Shown here piece after piece: positions 44,191 to 54,339 of a DNA stretch of 64,000 nucleotides. Under the pieces are notes generated by a model. It saw only the letters and a program-made list of their open reading frames with translations, ran no database searches and was not told the DNA's origin. How positions within the stretch are numbered: position 1 is the stretch's first letter; every line of letters starts with the position of its first letter. Made by a program: the position numbers and the translations under genes. The DNA is from Deltaproteobacteria bacterium (GTDB taxonomy: Bacteria > Myxococcota_A > UBA796 > UBA2385), in the NCBI GenBank assembly GCA_018401435.1, contig JAGYJW010000020.1, positions 1 through 64,000 of the forward strand, given 5' to 3'.

Positions 44191-46014
44191 CTAGACGTCC
44201 TCCATCGCCCCGGCGTAGAAGCTGTCGAGCAGATCCTTGTACTGCGTCTCGACGTGCTTGCGACGGACCTTCTGGCTGGGGGTCAGCTCTCCGCCTTCGA
44301 TGGTGAAGTCCCGCTCCAGGATGGCGAAGCGCTTGATGGTCTCGTAGCGGTTGAGCCCCTTGTTCACCTCGTCAAAGGCGGCCTGGATCTCGGCGCGCAG
44401 ATCCGGGTCGCGGGTGAGGGTCGCATAGTCGCCCGAAGGCTTGCCCTTCTTTTCGGCCCAATGCTTGATGGCGTCGGGGTCCACCGTCACCAGGGCGCTG
44501 CAGAAGTTGCGGGCGTCGCCATGCACGAGGATCTGGCCGAAGAGGGTGCTGGCATTCTTGATCCGACCCTCGATCTCTTGGGGGGCGACGTATTTGCCGC
44601 CCGAGGTCTTGATGAGGTTCTTCTTGCGGTCGGTGATCTTGAGGAAGCCGTGCTCGTCGATCTCGCCGATGTCGCCGGTGCGCAGCCAGCCGTCGTCGGT
44701 GAGGGCCTCGGCGGTGGCGTCGGGCAGGTTGTGGTAGCCCCGCATGATGCCGCGGCTCTTGATGAGGATCTCGCCGTCGGAGGGCTCGATGCGCACCTGG
44801 ACGCCGGGCAGGCCCACGCCCACCGTGCCGAATTTGTATTTGTCGGGGCGGTTGACGAAGCTGGCGGCGCTGGACTCGGTCAGCCCATAGCCCTCGACGA
44901 TGAGGATGCCGGCGGCGTGGAAGAACTCGGCCAGATCGCGGTTCAGCGGGGCCGAGCCCGAGATGAAGAAGCGCAGCCGCCCACCAAAGAGGTCGCGCAG
45001 CTTGCTGAAGACCAGCTTGTCGGCGACGGCTTGCTTGAGGGCCAGGGCCCCGCCGGGCTGCCCGCCCCGCTGGCGAATCTGGCTGGTCTCGCGGCCCACC
45101 TCGACCGACCACTTGAAGATGCGGAACTTGAGGTCGCCGCCCTCTTTGGCGCTGGTGACGACCTTGTTGTAGACCTTCTCGAAGATGCGCGGCACCGCAG
45201 CCACAAAGGTGGGGCGCACGATGCTGAGGTTTTCGACGATCTTTTCGATGCGGCCGTCGATGGCGGTGGGCACGCCGATGCGAACGACGGCGGCTTCGAG
45301 CACCTTGCCAAAGCTGTGGGCCAGGGGCAGCCACAGGAATTGCTTGTCGGCCGGGGTGAGGAAGCCCAGGCCGTCCATGGCCTCGCCCTCGTAGACCCAG
45401 CAGTCGTGCAGAAGCTCGACGCCCTTGGGCTTTCCGGTGGTGCCCGAGGTGTAGATCAGCGTGGCGAGATGGTCGGGCCGCAGCTCCTTGATGCCGGCCT
45501 CATAGGCGCCGGGGTTGTCCTTATTCCACTGGCGGCCGAGGTCTGACAGCTCCTTGAGGGAGAGCACCCAGCCGTCGTGGCCGCCCGAGCCATCGATGTT
45601 GATGACCTTGCGCACGCAGCCCAGCTCGTCCCGGGTCTCGAGCAGCTTGGCCAGCTGCTTGTCGTCTTCGACGAAGACATAGCGGGACTGGCTGTCGGAC
45701 AGGATGTAGGCGCAGTCTTCTGCGATGGTGGAGGCATAGACCGTGGTGGTCGCCCCCCGCGCGCAGCTGATGGCCAGATCGATGAGCATCCACTCGTAGC
45801 GCGTATTTGCGACGATGGCGCAACGCTCCTCGATGTCGATGCCGAGGGCCCGCAGACCGCAGGCGAGGTCGCGCACGCGGTCGCCCACATCCTTCCAGCG
45901 CAGCGTCTGCCACTCCTCCTGGGCGTTGGGGTAGTAGATGGCGTCCGTGTCCGGGGTCGAGGAGACCCGGTGCAGGAACATCTCGGCGAAGGAGTTGAAG
46001 GATGCGGCTGCCAC
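44191..46014 (-). CDS. Long-chain acyl-CoA ligase (FAA1-like AMP-forming synthetase)
   Basis: 607 residues from GTG 46014. ANL-family signature IYTSGTTGKPKGVELLH, EGYGLTESSA, the LRTGDIGEIDEHGFLKITDRKK hinge and the C-terminal Lys region GELTPSQKVRR. Long-type enzyme of FAA1 class that activates long-chain fatty acids as acyl-CoA, potentially feeding OleA, though not linked to it. Same strand as the mevalonate operon, 66 bases upstream of mvaA, so some read-through into mvaA is possible. Confidence 0.93.
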   Translation of the reverse strand: MAAASFNSFAEMFLHRVSSTPDTDAIYYPNAQEEWQTLRWKDVGDRVRDLACGLRALGIDIEERCAIVANTRYEWMLIDLAISCARGATTTVYASTIAEDCAYILSDSQSRYVFVEDDKQLAKLLETRDELGCVRKVINIDGSGGHDGWVLSLKELSDLGRQWNKDNPGAYEAGIKELRPDHLATLIYTSGTTGKPKGVELLHDCWVYEGEAMDGLGFLTPADKQFLWLPLAHSFGKVLEAAVVRIGVPTAIDGRIEKIVENLSIVRPTFVAAVPRIFEKVYNKVVTSAKEGGDLKFRIFKWSVEVGRETSQIRQRGGQPGGALALKQAVADKLVFSKLRDLFGGRLRFFISGSAPLNRDLAEFFHAAGILIVEGYGLTESSAASFVNRPDKYKFGTVGVGLPGVQVRIEPSDGEILIKSRGIMRGYHNLPDATAEALTDDGWLRTGDIGEIDEHGFLKITDRKKNLIKTSGGKYVAPQEIEGRIKNASTLFGQILVHGDARNFCSALVTVDPDAIKHWAEKKGKPSGDYATLTRDPDLRAEIQAAFDEVNKGLNRYETIKRFAILERDFTIEGGELTPSQKVRRKHVETQYKDLLDSFYAGAMEDV

Positions 46015-46132
46015 ATCGTCTCCGGTGCGGTCGGGGTGCGGTAGCCGGCAACCCTAACGGTTCTGGCCGGTCGGGGCATGGTGGGGTCCGCACGAATCGC
46101 CCAGCCGCGCCTTTCTTCGCGGTGCCTTCGCC

Positions 46133-46687
46133 TTGAGCGGAGCCCGCCGACTGCTGGGCGCCGCGGGGCAGGCGCTGCTTCGGGAGGATCCACTGGCCGC
46201 AGCCGACGCCATCGTGGTGCTGGGCGGGGCCCCCTCCCGGCGGGCGCCGGCGGGGCGGCGCCGGCTGCTGGCCGCGGGCTGGGCGCCGCGGCTGCTGACG
46301 GTGGGCGGCACCCAGGCCCGGGGAGGCTGGGCCGACGCCCGGCGCACCCGGCTGGCCCTGCTCGACCTGGGCGTGCCCGAGGCGGCCATCGAGGCGGTTG
46401 CGCAAGACGCCCGGGGTACGGCCGACGAGGCCCGCGTGGTGGTGGCCCTGGCGGCGGCCCGAGGCTGGACCCGCCTGATCGTGGTGACCTCGCCCTACCA
46501 TTGTCGGCGGGCGGGGATGCTCTTTGGCCGGCGGGGGGCGGCGGTGGGCGTGGACATCTGCGTGGCGCCTGCCCGCGAAGACCCCTTCGATCCCGGCGCC
46601 TGGTGGGTGGATGGCCGGCAGCGCCGTCTGGCCCGCAACGAGCTGCTGAAACAGCTCGCGTGGACCCTGCGGCTGCGCCCCCGCTGA
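46133..46687 (+). CDS. YdcF/DUF218-like protein
   Basis: 184 residues with a TTG start at 46133. DUF218 pattern: DAIVVLGGAPSRRAPAGRR, LLTVGGT, the ARGTADEA helix and LIVVTSPYHCRRAGMLF. Related proteins include YdcF and SanA, some binding SAM or acting in envelope synthesis; this one lacks a membrane helix. Single gene. Confidence 0.8.
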   Translation: MSGARRLLGAAGQALLREDPLAAADAIVVLGGAPSRRAPAGRRRLLAAGWAPRLLTVGGTQARGGWADARRTRLALLDLGVPEAAIEAVAQDARGTADEARVVVALAAARGWTRLIVVTSPYHCRRAGMLFGRRGAAVGVDICVAPAREDPFDPGAWWVDGRQRRLARNELLKQLAWTLRLRPR

Positions 46688-46787
46688 ATCCCGTCGCGTC
46701 TCGGGCTCGCCCCCGACTCGTCACCCGGCCGCCCTGTGCTGCGGCCCCCGGTGCGATATCAGGGCCGCCCGTCACCCCGGAGATCCC

Positions 46788-47354
46788 ATGAGCGCCAAGT
46801 CCGCCGTCGTCACCGAAGGCAAGGTCGTCCAGTACCGCTACACCTTCCACGACTCTGACAAGTACCCCCACCTCGCCGTCGAAGACGAGCCCGTGGCCTA
46901 CCTTCACGGCGCGGGCGAGGTGCTGCCCGGCGTGGAAGAGGCCATGGCGGGCAAGTCCCCCGGCGCCGCCTTCACCGTCACCGTGCCGGCCGAAAAGGCC
47001 TTCGGTGTGCGCATGTCCGACGAGGACGCCGATCGCGCCGTGCCGCTGGACGAGATCGACGGCGACATCCAGGTGGGCGATCCCATCGACGCCGAAGACG
47101 ACGACGGCGATGTGATCGAGCTGTGGGTCAAGTCCATCGGCAAGGACGAGGCGGTGCTCACCCTGAACCACCCCCTCGCCGGCATGGACATCACCCTCGA
47201 CCTGCAGGTGCTCGCCATCCGCGACGCCAACGCCGACGAGCAGGAGGCCGGCGTGGCCTTTGGCTGGTCCGGCGACGAGGCCCCCGAAGACGAGCTGGAC
47301 TGGGACGAAGAGGACGAGGACGAAGACGTCATGGACGACGAAGACGACGCTTAG
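46788..47354 (+). CDS. slyD: SlyD-like FKBP-type peptidyl-prolyl isomerase
   Basis: 188 residues with GAGEVLPGVEEAMAGKSPG and FTVTVPAEKAFG, the FKBP core with the inserted-in-flap (IF) chaperone domain following (VPLDEIDGDIQVGDPI). The end of the FKBP fold NHPLAGMDITLDLQVL is complete. The tail is strongly acidic (EDELDWDEEDEDED), not His-rich as in E. coli SlyD, so metal binding by the tail would differ. GGAG 8 bases before ATG. Converges on the DUF2079 gene with overlapping stops. Confidence 0.93.
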   Translation: MSAKSAVVTEGKVVQYRYTFHDSDKYPHLAVEDEPVAYLHGAGEVLPGVEEAMAGKSPGAAFTVTVPAEKAFGVRMSDEDADRAVPLDEIDGDIQVGDPIDAEDDDGDVIELWVKSIGKDEAVLTLNHPLAGMDITLDLQVLAIRDANADEQEAGVAFGWSGDEAPEDELDWDEEDEDEDVMDDEDDA

Positions 47355-48736
47355 TCCGCCGCGCTTCGGCGCATCAGCAGGTGCTGGTCCTCGCGATCGA
47401 CCACCTGCCAACCGGCCCCCTCCGCCACCGGCGTGAGGGGGTCGCTCTCTTTGAGAATGAGCACGTCCACTTCATTCAGGGGGATCGGCCAGGGCGCGGT
47501 CCAGCCATGGGGGCGGTCGGCCTCGGTCATGCTCAGCCATGCCACATTCCACAGCACCTCGCGGGCGGCCACGTCGAAGATGACGTCGTAGTCGGCCGCC
47601 ACGCGGTCCTCTGGACCGACCTGGGCCGTCAGCCGCCGCAAGGCCACCGGGCCCTCCCGCAGGCTCACCCAGGGGAAGCTCAGGGCGCAGAGGACGGCGA
47701 AGGCCAGGGGCCCGAAGCGCCGATGCAGCCGCCCGGCACCCGCGATGCCCGCCGCCGCCACAAAGGGCACCCAGAAGGCGCCATAGTGGGCGGCCGGACC
47801 CGTCAGCGGACCCCACTCGCGGCCGGTGCGGGCCATCTCGCGAAAGATGGGCGTGGCGGCCAACAGCGGCGAGGGGGCCAGCAGGCCGAAGATGCCGCCC
47901 GAACGCAGCAGGCGCAGCAGCCAGTGCACCCGCTGCTCGGCGATGTCGGGGGGCAGCACCGCGGCCGGCGCCGGGTTCAGCGGGTTGAGGTGAAAGAGCA
48001 TCTGCGGCTTGAGCAGCAGCCAGGCGCCCAGGGCAAGGGCGCCAAAGACAAGCAGGGCCAGCGCCGGGCGCCACTTCAGGCCCCGCAGCAGCCAGCGGCC
48101 CAGGGCCTCGCCCGCTTGCCGGGGCGGCAGGCCCCAGGGGCTCAGCAGCAAGGCGCCGCCGGCCAGCAGGCTCAGCCAGGCGCCCTCCTGCCGGCCCAGG
48201 TTGGCCACCAGGGCCCAGCCCACCGCCTGCAGGCTGCGGCCCTGGCGGGCGGCGGCAAAGACGCCCAGCAGGCCGGGAATGAACAGGGCCGAGGGGCGGA
48301 AGTCGGCGATGGCGACGGCCTGGAAGGGGCCAAAGGCCAGCAGGCCGAGGGCGCTCAGCAGCCCGCCCCGCAAGCCCCCGACCTGCTCGCCCAGGCGAAA
48401 GGCCGGCCACAGGGCCAGGCAAGCAAAGAGGGCCTGCCAGAGCAGCAGCAGCTCTTGCCGGGGAAGCAGCCGGTAGCTGGCCACCACCAGGGGCAGAATG
48501 AGGTGTGTGTGCACCATCTCAAAGAAGCCCTGGGGCTCCAACAGCAGGGGCGAGGCCCAGGGGCCCCCCTGCGACGCCCGGTGCACCAGCTGGGTGAAGA
48601 AGGCCAGATCCTGGCCCCAGGTGGGGCTCATGGCCCGGGTATTGGCGATGCTGAGGGCGCCCAGGCTGAGGGTGCCCACCAACACCAGCAGGGCGGGGAT
48701 CCAGGCGGGGGCAGGGGAGGGGAGGGCGGCTTTCAC
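47351..48736 (-). CDS. DUF2079-like polytopic membrane protein
   Basis: 461 residues from GTG 48736; an open frame extends further to 50038 but has no membrane or coding character. About ten hydrophobic helices (for example IPALLVLVGTLSLGALSIA, LLSALGLLAFGPFQAVAI, AFAVLCALSFPW). WGQDLAFFTQLVHRASQG and HTHLILPLVVASYRLLP match the first loop of DUF2079 proteins, which have a glycosyltransferase-C-like layout. Function unknown. Divergent from the EAD-SIR2 gene by 101 bases. Confidence 0.75.
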   Translation of the reverse strand: MKAALPSPAPAWIPALLVLVGTLSLGALSIANTRAMSPTWGQDLAFFTQLVHRASQGGPWASPLLLEPQGFFEMVHTHLILPLVVASYRLLPRQELLLLWQALFACLALWPAFRLGEQVGGLRGGLLSALGLLAFGPFQAVAIADFRPSALFIPGLLGVFAAARQGRSLQAVGWALVANLGRQEGAWLSLLAGGALLLSPWGLPPRQAGEALGRWLLRGLKWRPALALLVFGALALGAWLLLKPQMLFHLNPLNPAPAAVLPPDIAEQRVHWLLRLLRSGGIFGLLAPSPLLAATPIFREMARTGREWGPLTGPAAHYGAFWVPFVAAAGIAGAGRLHRRFGPLAFAVLCALSFPWVSLREGPVALRRLTAQVGPEDRVAADYDVIFDVAAREVLWNVAWLSMTEADRPHGWTAPWPIPLNEVDVLILKESDPLTPVAEGAGWQVVDREDQHLLMRRSAAD

Positions 48737-48837
48737 GGGGCGCCAGCCTACTGGATTGCTGGGGTGGCGAGGGGGGAGGCCCCAATCCTGCCGCTCCTCC
48801 GATATGGTGGGGCGGCGTGCCCCCCCCGGGAGTTTGA

Positions 48838-50116
48838 ATGCCGACCGCTGTCGAGCTTGGAAGCCTGTTGGCAGACCTCTTCGAAACTGAGGACCTGAAG
48901 AGGTTTGTCGAAGCCACCTTCGGGCGCGGGGTGCGGTCCGAGATCGAGTGGATTGGATCAGGGAGTATCCAGGCCTGGAAAGCGGCGGGGGCGCTGGAGC
49001 GCCGGGGTCTTGTGGGGCCGGAACTCGCTGCTGCATTGATTCGGGTCCTGCCTGGTCAGGCAGACGCCATCCGCCGCTGCTTCGGCCTGCCGCAGGCGCA
49101 GTCGGGCTTGGCATCGGCGGCGGTGGCGCAGCAGCTGCCTGCTGCTGAACCCAACCGGGACGGCAGCCTCGGCCACGCTGCTGTGGAAGAGGCGACCACC
49201 CCTCCCGCATCGGGGCCAGGGACCCCGCCGATGGATCGCGACCTGGGTGCCATCCACGACGCCGTCGCAAGTGGCCACCTGGTCGTGGTCGCCGGCGCGG
49301 GTGTGGCGGCGTGGACCACCACCACGGGCAACCCGCCCCGCCCGGCGCCGACGGCGCTGTGGAGGGGCCTTCTGGAGTCGGGGGTGCAGCAGGCGAAGCG
49401 GATTGGAAATATCGACGACAGCACGGCCGCCCTGCTGCGCATGAATCTCGGCCACCCGGACGGTTCGATGCTGGTGCCGGCAGCCAGCCGGATCGCCGAC
49501 GCGCTGGTGCAGCACGCGCTCTCGTCGGGCGTGGCTCCAGCATTCTATCGGCGCCCTGCAGCCCCATCGCCCAGCCCTCATCGAGGCCTTGGGTGGGCTG
49601 GCCTGCCCCATCGCCACCACCAACTACGATGGTCTCGTCGAGAGGGTGCTCAGCCGGCGAGAGCTGCTCTGGACCGAAGTCAACAAGGTGGACCGCTGGC
49701 TGCGCCGTGACGACCCCGGCGTGCTCCACCTGCACGGCCACTGGGAGCACCCCCGGTCCGTTGTATTGGGCACCCTCGACTACCACGCCGTCGCCAGCGA
49801 TTCCTACGCCAGCGCGGTGCTGCGCTCCCTTTGGATGGATCGCACCCTGCTCTTTGTTGGCTGCGGTGGCACCCTGGCCGACCCCAACCTGGGGGCGCTG
49901 ATTCGCTGGGCGGCGAGCACATTCAGCGGGGTCGCGCGCACCCACAAGCTGCTCCTGCGCACCGATGAGGCGCTGCCGGTGGATCCGCAGCTGCTGCGAG
50001 ACGCGCGGGTTGATGTCATCCGCTACGGCTCCGAACACAACGACCTGCTCCGCTACTTGCAGCGCTGCGCCCCCCGTGCGGGCGGCAGCGGGGTCGGTGG
50101 CAAGGAGGGCGACTGA
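48838..50116 (+). CDS. EAD-SIR2 protein, predicted NAD-degrading effector (one frameshift)
   Basis: Residues 1-88 form a small helical domain (LADLFETEDLKRFVEATFG, ALERRGLVGPELAAALIRVLP) resembling effector-associated domains (EAD/death-like) of bacterial conflict systems. A Pro-rich linker precedes a SIR2-like domain: VVVAGAGVAA, then, after a frame change near 49550 (one extra base), IATTNYDGLVER, the catalytic-His motif LHLHGHW and FVGCGGTLADPNL. SIR2-like domains in defence genes deplete NAD upon activation; that activity is inferred here. ATG has GGGAG upstream. The stop overlaps the GTG of the NACHT gene by 20 bases, so both probably act together. Confidence 0.7.
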
Positions 50117-52088
50117 CGACGGCCCGCAGTCGCCGTCCCGGGCCGCCCGCCTGCCCCACGAGGCTGAACTCAGCGCTGCGATGCGCGCCTGGGCCGAGCA
50201 ATTGCCCCAGCTGCTCTGGAATGAGGATGGCCAGGCGTTGACCCACGAGGTCTATGTTGAGGTGGAGGTTGAAGAGTCCGGACGAGACATGGGGGCGCCT
50301 ACAGGACCGGGCGAGCGGCGCATCCTGCTCGACCTCGTCCGGGGGCGTCCGCAAGCCTGGGTTCTGGAGGGGGAACCCGGTGCGGGCAAGTCCACCCTTC
50401 TGAAGATGACGCTGCTCGACTTGCTGGATGCCCGAGAGACGGACTCTGGGGAGCCGCTTCCCATTGTGGCCAGCGTGGCCGACCTTGTGGCTTGCGGTGA
50501 CCTGGCCCGGGCGGCTGCGCAGCCCGTCGCAGCAGCCCTTCGCCCGTTGGTTGAGGCGGCAGTACGTGCCGGGCTGGACTCTGGGCGGGTGGTGCTCCTT
50601 CTGGATGGTGCGGACGAGGTCGACCAGGTGGAGGCGGCTGCGGATGCCATCGAAAGGGCGCGCCTGGCGACCCTGGGCTGCGCCCTGGTGGTCTCGGGCC
50701 GTCGAGGCCTTCCTTGACCCGCCACCGCTGGCTGGCCTATTTGCAGGCCCGGCTGTTGCCGCTGCAACCCGAAGCGGCCAAGCAGCTGCTCATCAAGCGC
50801 CTCCGGGCGGCTCCGGGTCGGGTCCAACCCACCCTGGACCGCCTCAACCGAGATGGCCTGCAGGACTTCCTCACAAACCCGCTGCTGCTCACACTGGTGG
50901 CGGTGTTGGTGGTGCGCAAGCGCGGCCACCACCCGGACCGTCTGCCGGCCCACCGCGTGGGGCTGTTTCGCCAGGCGGTGGACGTGCTGCTGGGTATGGA
51001 GGAGCGGAAGAGCTGGCCCCTGCAGAACCGCGCACGCGCCTTCCAAAGCCCGGCCCAGGCTCGCAAGGTGCTGTCCGAGGTCGCCTTGGCCGTTCATGGC
51101 GAGCCCGGGGCCAAGCTGCGCCTGTCGGAGGTGCAGCAACGTCTGGCCCGGGCCCTCGACGACAGAGGCTTGCCCACTGCGCTCCTGGAGATTCAACGGA
51201 TTACCGGACTGGTGGAGCTGCGCCCAGTCGGCGGGGGCCAGGACCTGGTGCTCTTCCGGCATCGCGCCTTGCGCGAGCACCTCGCTGCAAGCCGCATCGC
51301 GGAGCTGGTCGGCCTTGGACAGGCCCAAGCCCCGACCTTCGCCGCTGTCCTGGCCCGGGCTGCGAGAGCCCCAGCCCAGTGGGGTGGGGCCTTCGCCCAG
51401 GCCTGCGCCCTGCTGGGAGGGCACGCTGAGGATGGGACAGCCCCACGCCCCGACCTGGTGGACCGGCTGGTGGATGCCTGCCGAGAGGAGCCAGCCCGGA
51501 CCTGGCTACCGGAGTGGTTACGCACCCCTGTCCCCCGCCGTGTTGTGCCGCGTGCTGGAGATGAACCCGGCGCGAGAGCGGGAGCAGCGCCGTGAAGTGC
51601 TGGAGCGCATTGCCACGGGCGGCCTGCTGCCCGACCCGCTGTTGCGGGTGCAGGTGCTGTCGGCCTATCGGCGCACGACCGAGCACGGCGTGGACCTGTG
51701 GTGGTGCCGCTACGCCCTGGAGCAGGTCGCCAAGGCCAGTCCACCCGCGAAGGCCAACGCTGCGGAGCGCCAACACCATGAGCGGGCCCAGCAGGCGGCG
51801 ACCGCGGCGCTGGCAACCTTCTTCGACCACTTCCTCAAAGAGCGGGGGGAGCGCGCCCTGGCCGAGCTGGCGGCGCTGGGCCGCAGGCTCTTTCCCGATG
51901 CCCCCGATCCCCTGGACGCCATCTGGCGCGAGATTCCGGCGGGAGAAGGCGTCATCGGCAGCCCCGAGGGCGTCGACCATCGCGACGAGCGCCCGCGCTT
52001 CCGACTGGCCATGGGCGGCGGGCTGCGGATGCTGGCAGTGCCGGTGACGAATTCGCTCTACGAGTGTTTCGATCCCGGTCATCGGTCT

Positions 52089-52102
52089 GACTGCGTGTTT
52101 CG
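52089..52102 (+). repeat. Left terminal inverted repeat of IS
   Basis: GACTGCGTGTTTCG, matching the right end with one extra base; a second shared word ACTCTCCA follows at 52104-52111 and occurs inside the right end as well. Confidence 0.65.
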
Positions 52103-52239
52103 CACTCTCCAGCCTTGGGATGAGAGCGCTGCGGTCGGCCGGCCCGGAAGGGGTGGCGCCCCAAGCCAGTGGAAAGGTGAACAGCGACGGGCGGATCCGT
52201 GGTGGGGAGTTGCAAAGTCCAGCCACCCGGGCGCCCGTG

Positions 52240-53500
52240 CGCTGTGCATCTGGTGTAGCCGGTCTGATCGCCCTGATCGGTGTTCCGCCCAGCTTTTACC
52301 CGTCCGTCCTTCGAGAAGTGCCGGCGGCTGTGGCTGGGCTGGCTCTGACCCAGGGGCGGCGAACGGTCACGGGCGCCATCGTGGCTCGGGCGGGCTGGGC
52401 GAGGCACCATGCGGCGTGGCACCACCGCTTCTTCTCGACGGCGCGGTGGTCTGCCGATGAACTCGGCCGCCTCGTGCTGCAGCGAGATCCTGGCGCGCTT
52501 ATTTGTGGCGGCGAGCTGGTGGTCGTCTCTCGACGATACACGTTGGCGCCGAAAGGGGGCCGCGGGTGTGGGGCATCGGCAACCATCGACGCGGATTGCG
52601 TTCGTCCCGCGGCACCAAGGTGTTCTGCTTCGACGCATCTGGGTGGTCACGCCCAATGCGTGGTCGTGCGGCGCCGTTCAGCCACCGGCCGTGGGCGCTC
52701 CCTGTGCTCTTCCGGCTGTACCGGGCAAGAAGACGGCCAGGAGCCGACGGCGTGACCCGCCTCAAGGAAGACCGAAGACGGCCCGCGAGTTGGTCCAACT
52801 TGTCGCCTCCTGGGTCAAAACGCGACGGATCAGGGTGCTCGGCGACAGCGCCTACTGCTGCGCCGAAGTCAGGCGGAACCTGCCCTGCAGCTCGGTACTG
52901 GTCAGTTGCAATGCGGCACGACGCAGCCCTTACGACGCTGCCGGATCCGGCGCCTGCGACGGGCCGGGGTCGCCCCCGTCTCCGGGGCCCGCGCCTCACG
53001 CCGCCCAGATGGCTCCGGGACGAGAGGGAGCATCCCGTGGAAGCCTCCGACGGTCCACATCTACGGCCGCGACCAAATCGTAGAGTACAAGACGGTCGTC
53101 GCGCAATGGTACCGCGTCTGCCACGCCTTGCCGCTCCGGGTGGTCATTGTCCGCGTGACGACGGGCGAAATCGCCTGTCGAGTCTACTTCTCCAGCGACG
53201 CCACCATGAGCCTGAGGAGATCTGAGCCTACGCTCTCCGGTGGCCCATCGAGGTCACCTTCCGCGACCTCAAGCAGCACCTCAGCTTCCGCCGACCCCGA
53301 ACCGGAAGAGAGGGCCGCAGTCAGGCACGCCCCCTGGGTGGGCCTCCTCTTCTCCATCACCGTCCTCTCTGGTACGACAGCGTTGGCCACGGGTCCGCCT
53401 TCGACTGGGTACTGCGCCCCTGGTACCGCCAGCGCCGAAGCCCCTCTTTCCAGGAGGTCCTCGCGACGAGCAGGCGAGCGGCAGCCGCGTCGGCATTTGT
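52240..53500 (+). pseudogene. Degraded DDE transposase (IS4/IS701-like)
   Basis: Recognisable in pieces in all three frames: N-terminal part with LALTQGRRTVTG, HHRFFSTARWSADELGRL; first catalytic Asp in LDDTRWRRKG (about 52530), WALPVLFRLYRA; second Asp in VLGDSAY (about 52843); catalytic Glu in YALRWPIEVTFRDLKQHL (about 53245), and a last helix FDWVLRPWYRQRR. Motif order is typical of IS4/IS701 DDE transposases. At least four frame changes mean no functional protein is made unless the sequence is wrong. Confidence 0.7.
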
Positions 53501-53608
53501 TGATCAAATGTGCTGGTGCACTTCGGCAGCAAATCGGAGGGTCACCACTTGCGGAAGACCCACGGCATCCTCGTCACGATGCGCTGCGTGATGGAGAGTC
53601 GAAGACTC

Positions 53609-53621
53609 CGAAACACGAGTC
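53609..53621 (-). repeat. Right terminal inverted repeat of IS
   Basis: Complement reads GACTCGTGTTTCG. The next base outside begins codon GAA that resumes the FGE reading frame. Confidence 0.65.
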
Positions 53622-54058
53622 GAACGCGGGGACTTCTCCTCTTTCGGCGATGGCGTCCCAACAGCCGACCAGGACGCCCACCCGGCCTACAACGTGACCT
53701 GGTGGGAGGCCGCTGCCTTCGCGGCCTGGATAGCGACCCTGCGCGACGACTGGGGTGGCTGTCGCCTGCCTGCCGACGTCGAGTGGGAGTACGCCTGTCG
53801 CGCGGGCTCCCAGGGTGATTATTGGTCCGGAGACGGAGCGGAGGCCCTCGATAAGGCTGGCTGGTACGGCAGCAACAGCGGCGGGCATCCGTGGCCTGTG
53901 GGCCAGAAAGCACGCAACTCCTTTGACCTGTTCGATGTACACGGCAATGTCTGGGAGTGGTGCGGGTCGCCCTGGGTGGACGTCCTTGTTGCCGCTGCTG
54001 CGGCTGCTGACGGAGGTCTCGTCCACCACGCGCCGGCAGTTGCGCCGCCCGCCGCGGA

Positions 54059-54193
54059 CCCCTCTGCGATGCGGGTCCTCCGCGGCGGCTCGTGGAACTT
54101 CCCGGCCGCGGACGCGCGTTCCGCCTTTCGGGGCAGGGTCCGGCCCTCGAACCGGGACGTCAACGTGGGCTTTCCGCCTCGCCTCCCACCAGC
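54059..54193 (+). repeat. DGR variable repeat VR1
   Basis: 135-bp copy of the template repeat at 55569-55704. In the 69-bp core (54096-54164) 11 positions differ and each is an A in the template: AAC becomes TTC, GAC, GGC, GTC, GAC and GTC, and TAT becomes TTT. The 35 bases before the core are identical. After the core, GGCTTTCCGCC has one more T than template GGCTTCCGCC and the C-rich tail differs, so the homing end is damaged. It codes for the C-terminal FGE segment of the NACHT gene. Confidence 0.93.
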
Positions 54194-54339
54194 CGGTGGA
54201 CGCTGGGACCTTAAGACTCTTGGGTTGTGGGTCGCCGCGTGGCTGCGGCTGCCGGCAACCCACACCCCTGGCCGCCCCTGCCGCGCACCTTTCAAAACCA
54301 ACACGGCGAGTGACGCCGCTCAGCCTATCCCCGCTGCCG

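Larger units (their letters stand above)
52089..53621 (+). mobile_element. Insertion sequence, IS4/IS701-type, inside the FGE domain
   Basis: A 1533-bp segment whose removal joins the two halves of the FGE domain in frame. Ends carry imperfect inverted repeats GACTGCGTGTTTCG (52089-52102) and the complement of GACTCGTGTTTCG (53609-53621), differing by one base. No clear target duplication remains. It contains a degraded DDE transposase gene. Length and end-to-end fit with domain boundaries make the limits good to a few bases. Confidence 0.8.
50097..54212 (+). pseudogene. NACHT-FGE protein with DGR variable region VR1, interrupted by an IS
   Basis: From GTG 50097: NACHT NTPase with Walker A EGEPGAGKSTLLK and Walker B VVLLLDGADEV, sensor SRPS after a frame change near 50699, winged/helical arm (FLTNPLLLTLVAVLVV; RHRALREHLAASRI). 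A second frame change near 51535 leads to an FGE/C-type-lectin domain: WREIPAGEGVIGSPEG, VTNSLYECFDPGHRS. An IS then intervenes (52089-53621); removing it restores HRS-ERGDFSSFGDG in frame, then NVTWWEAAAF, CRLPADVEWEYACRAG, FDVHGNVWEW and the hypervariable end [16 protein letters not shown]. An inserted T in VR1 shifts the last codons. Sensor/NLR-type partner of EAD-SIR2; now probably inactive. Confidence 0.75.

Noticed and set aside
48737..50038. Upstream extension of the DUF2079 frame to 895 codons
   Set aside because: The added part is antisense to the EAD-SIR2 gene, has no membrane segments and no start with a ribosome-binding site; GTG 48736 is preferred.
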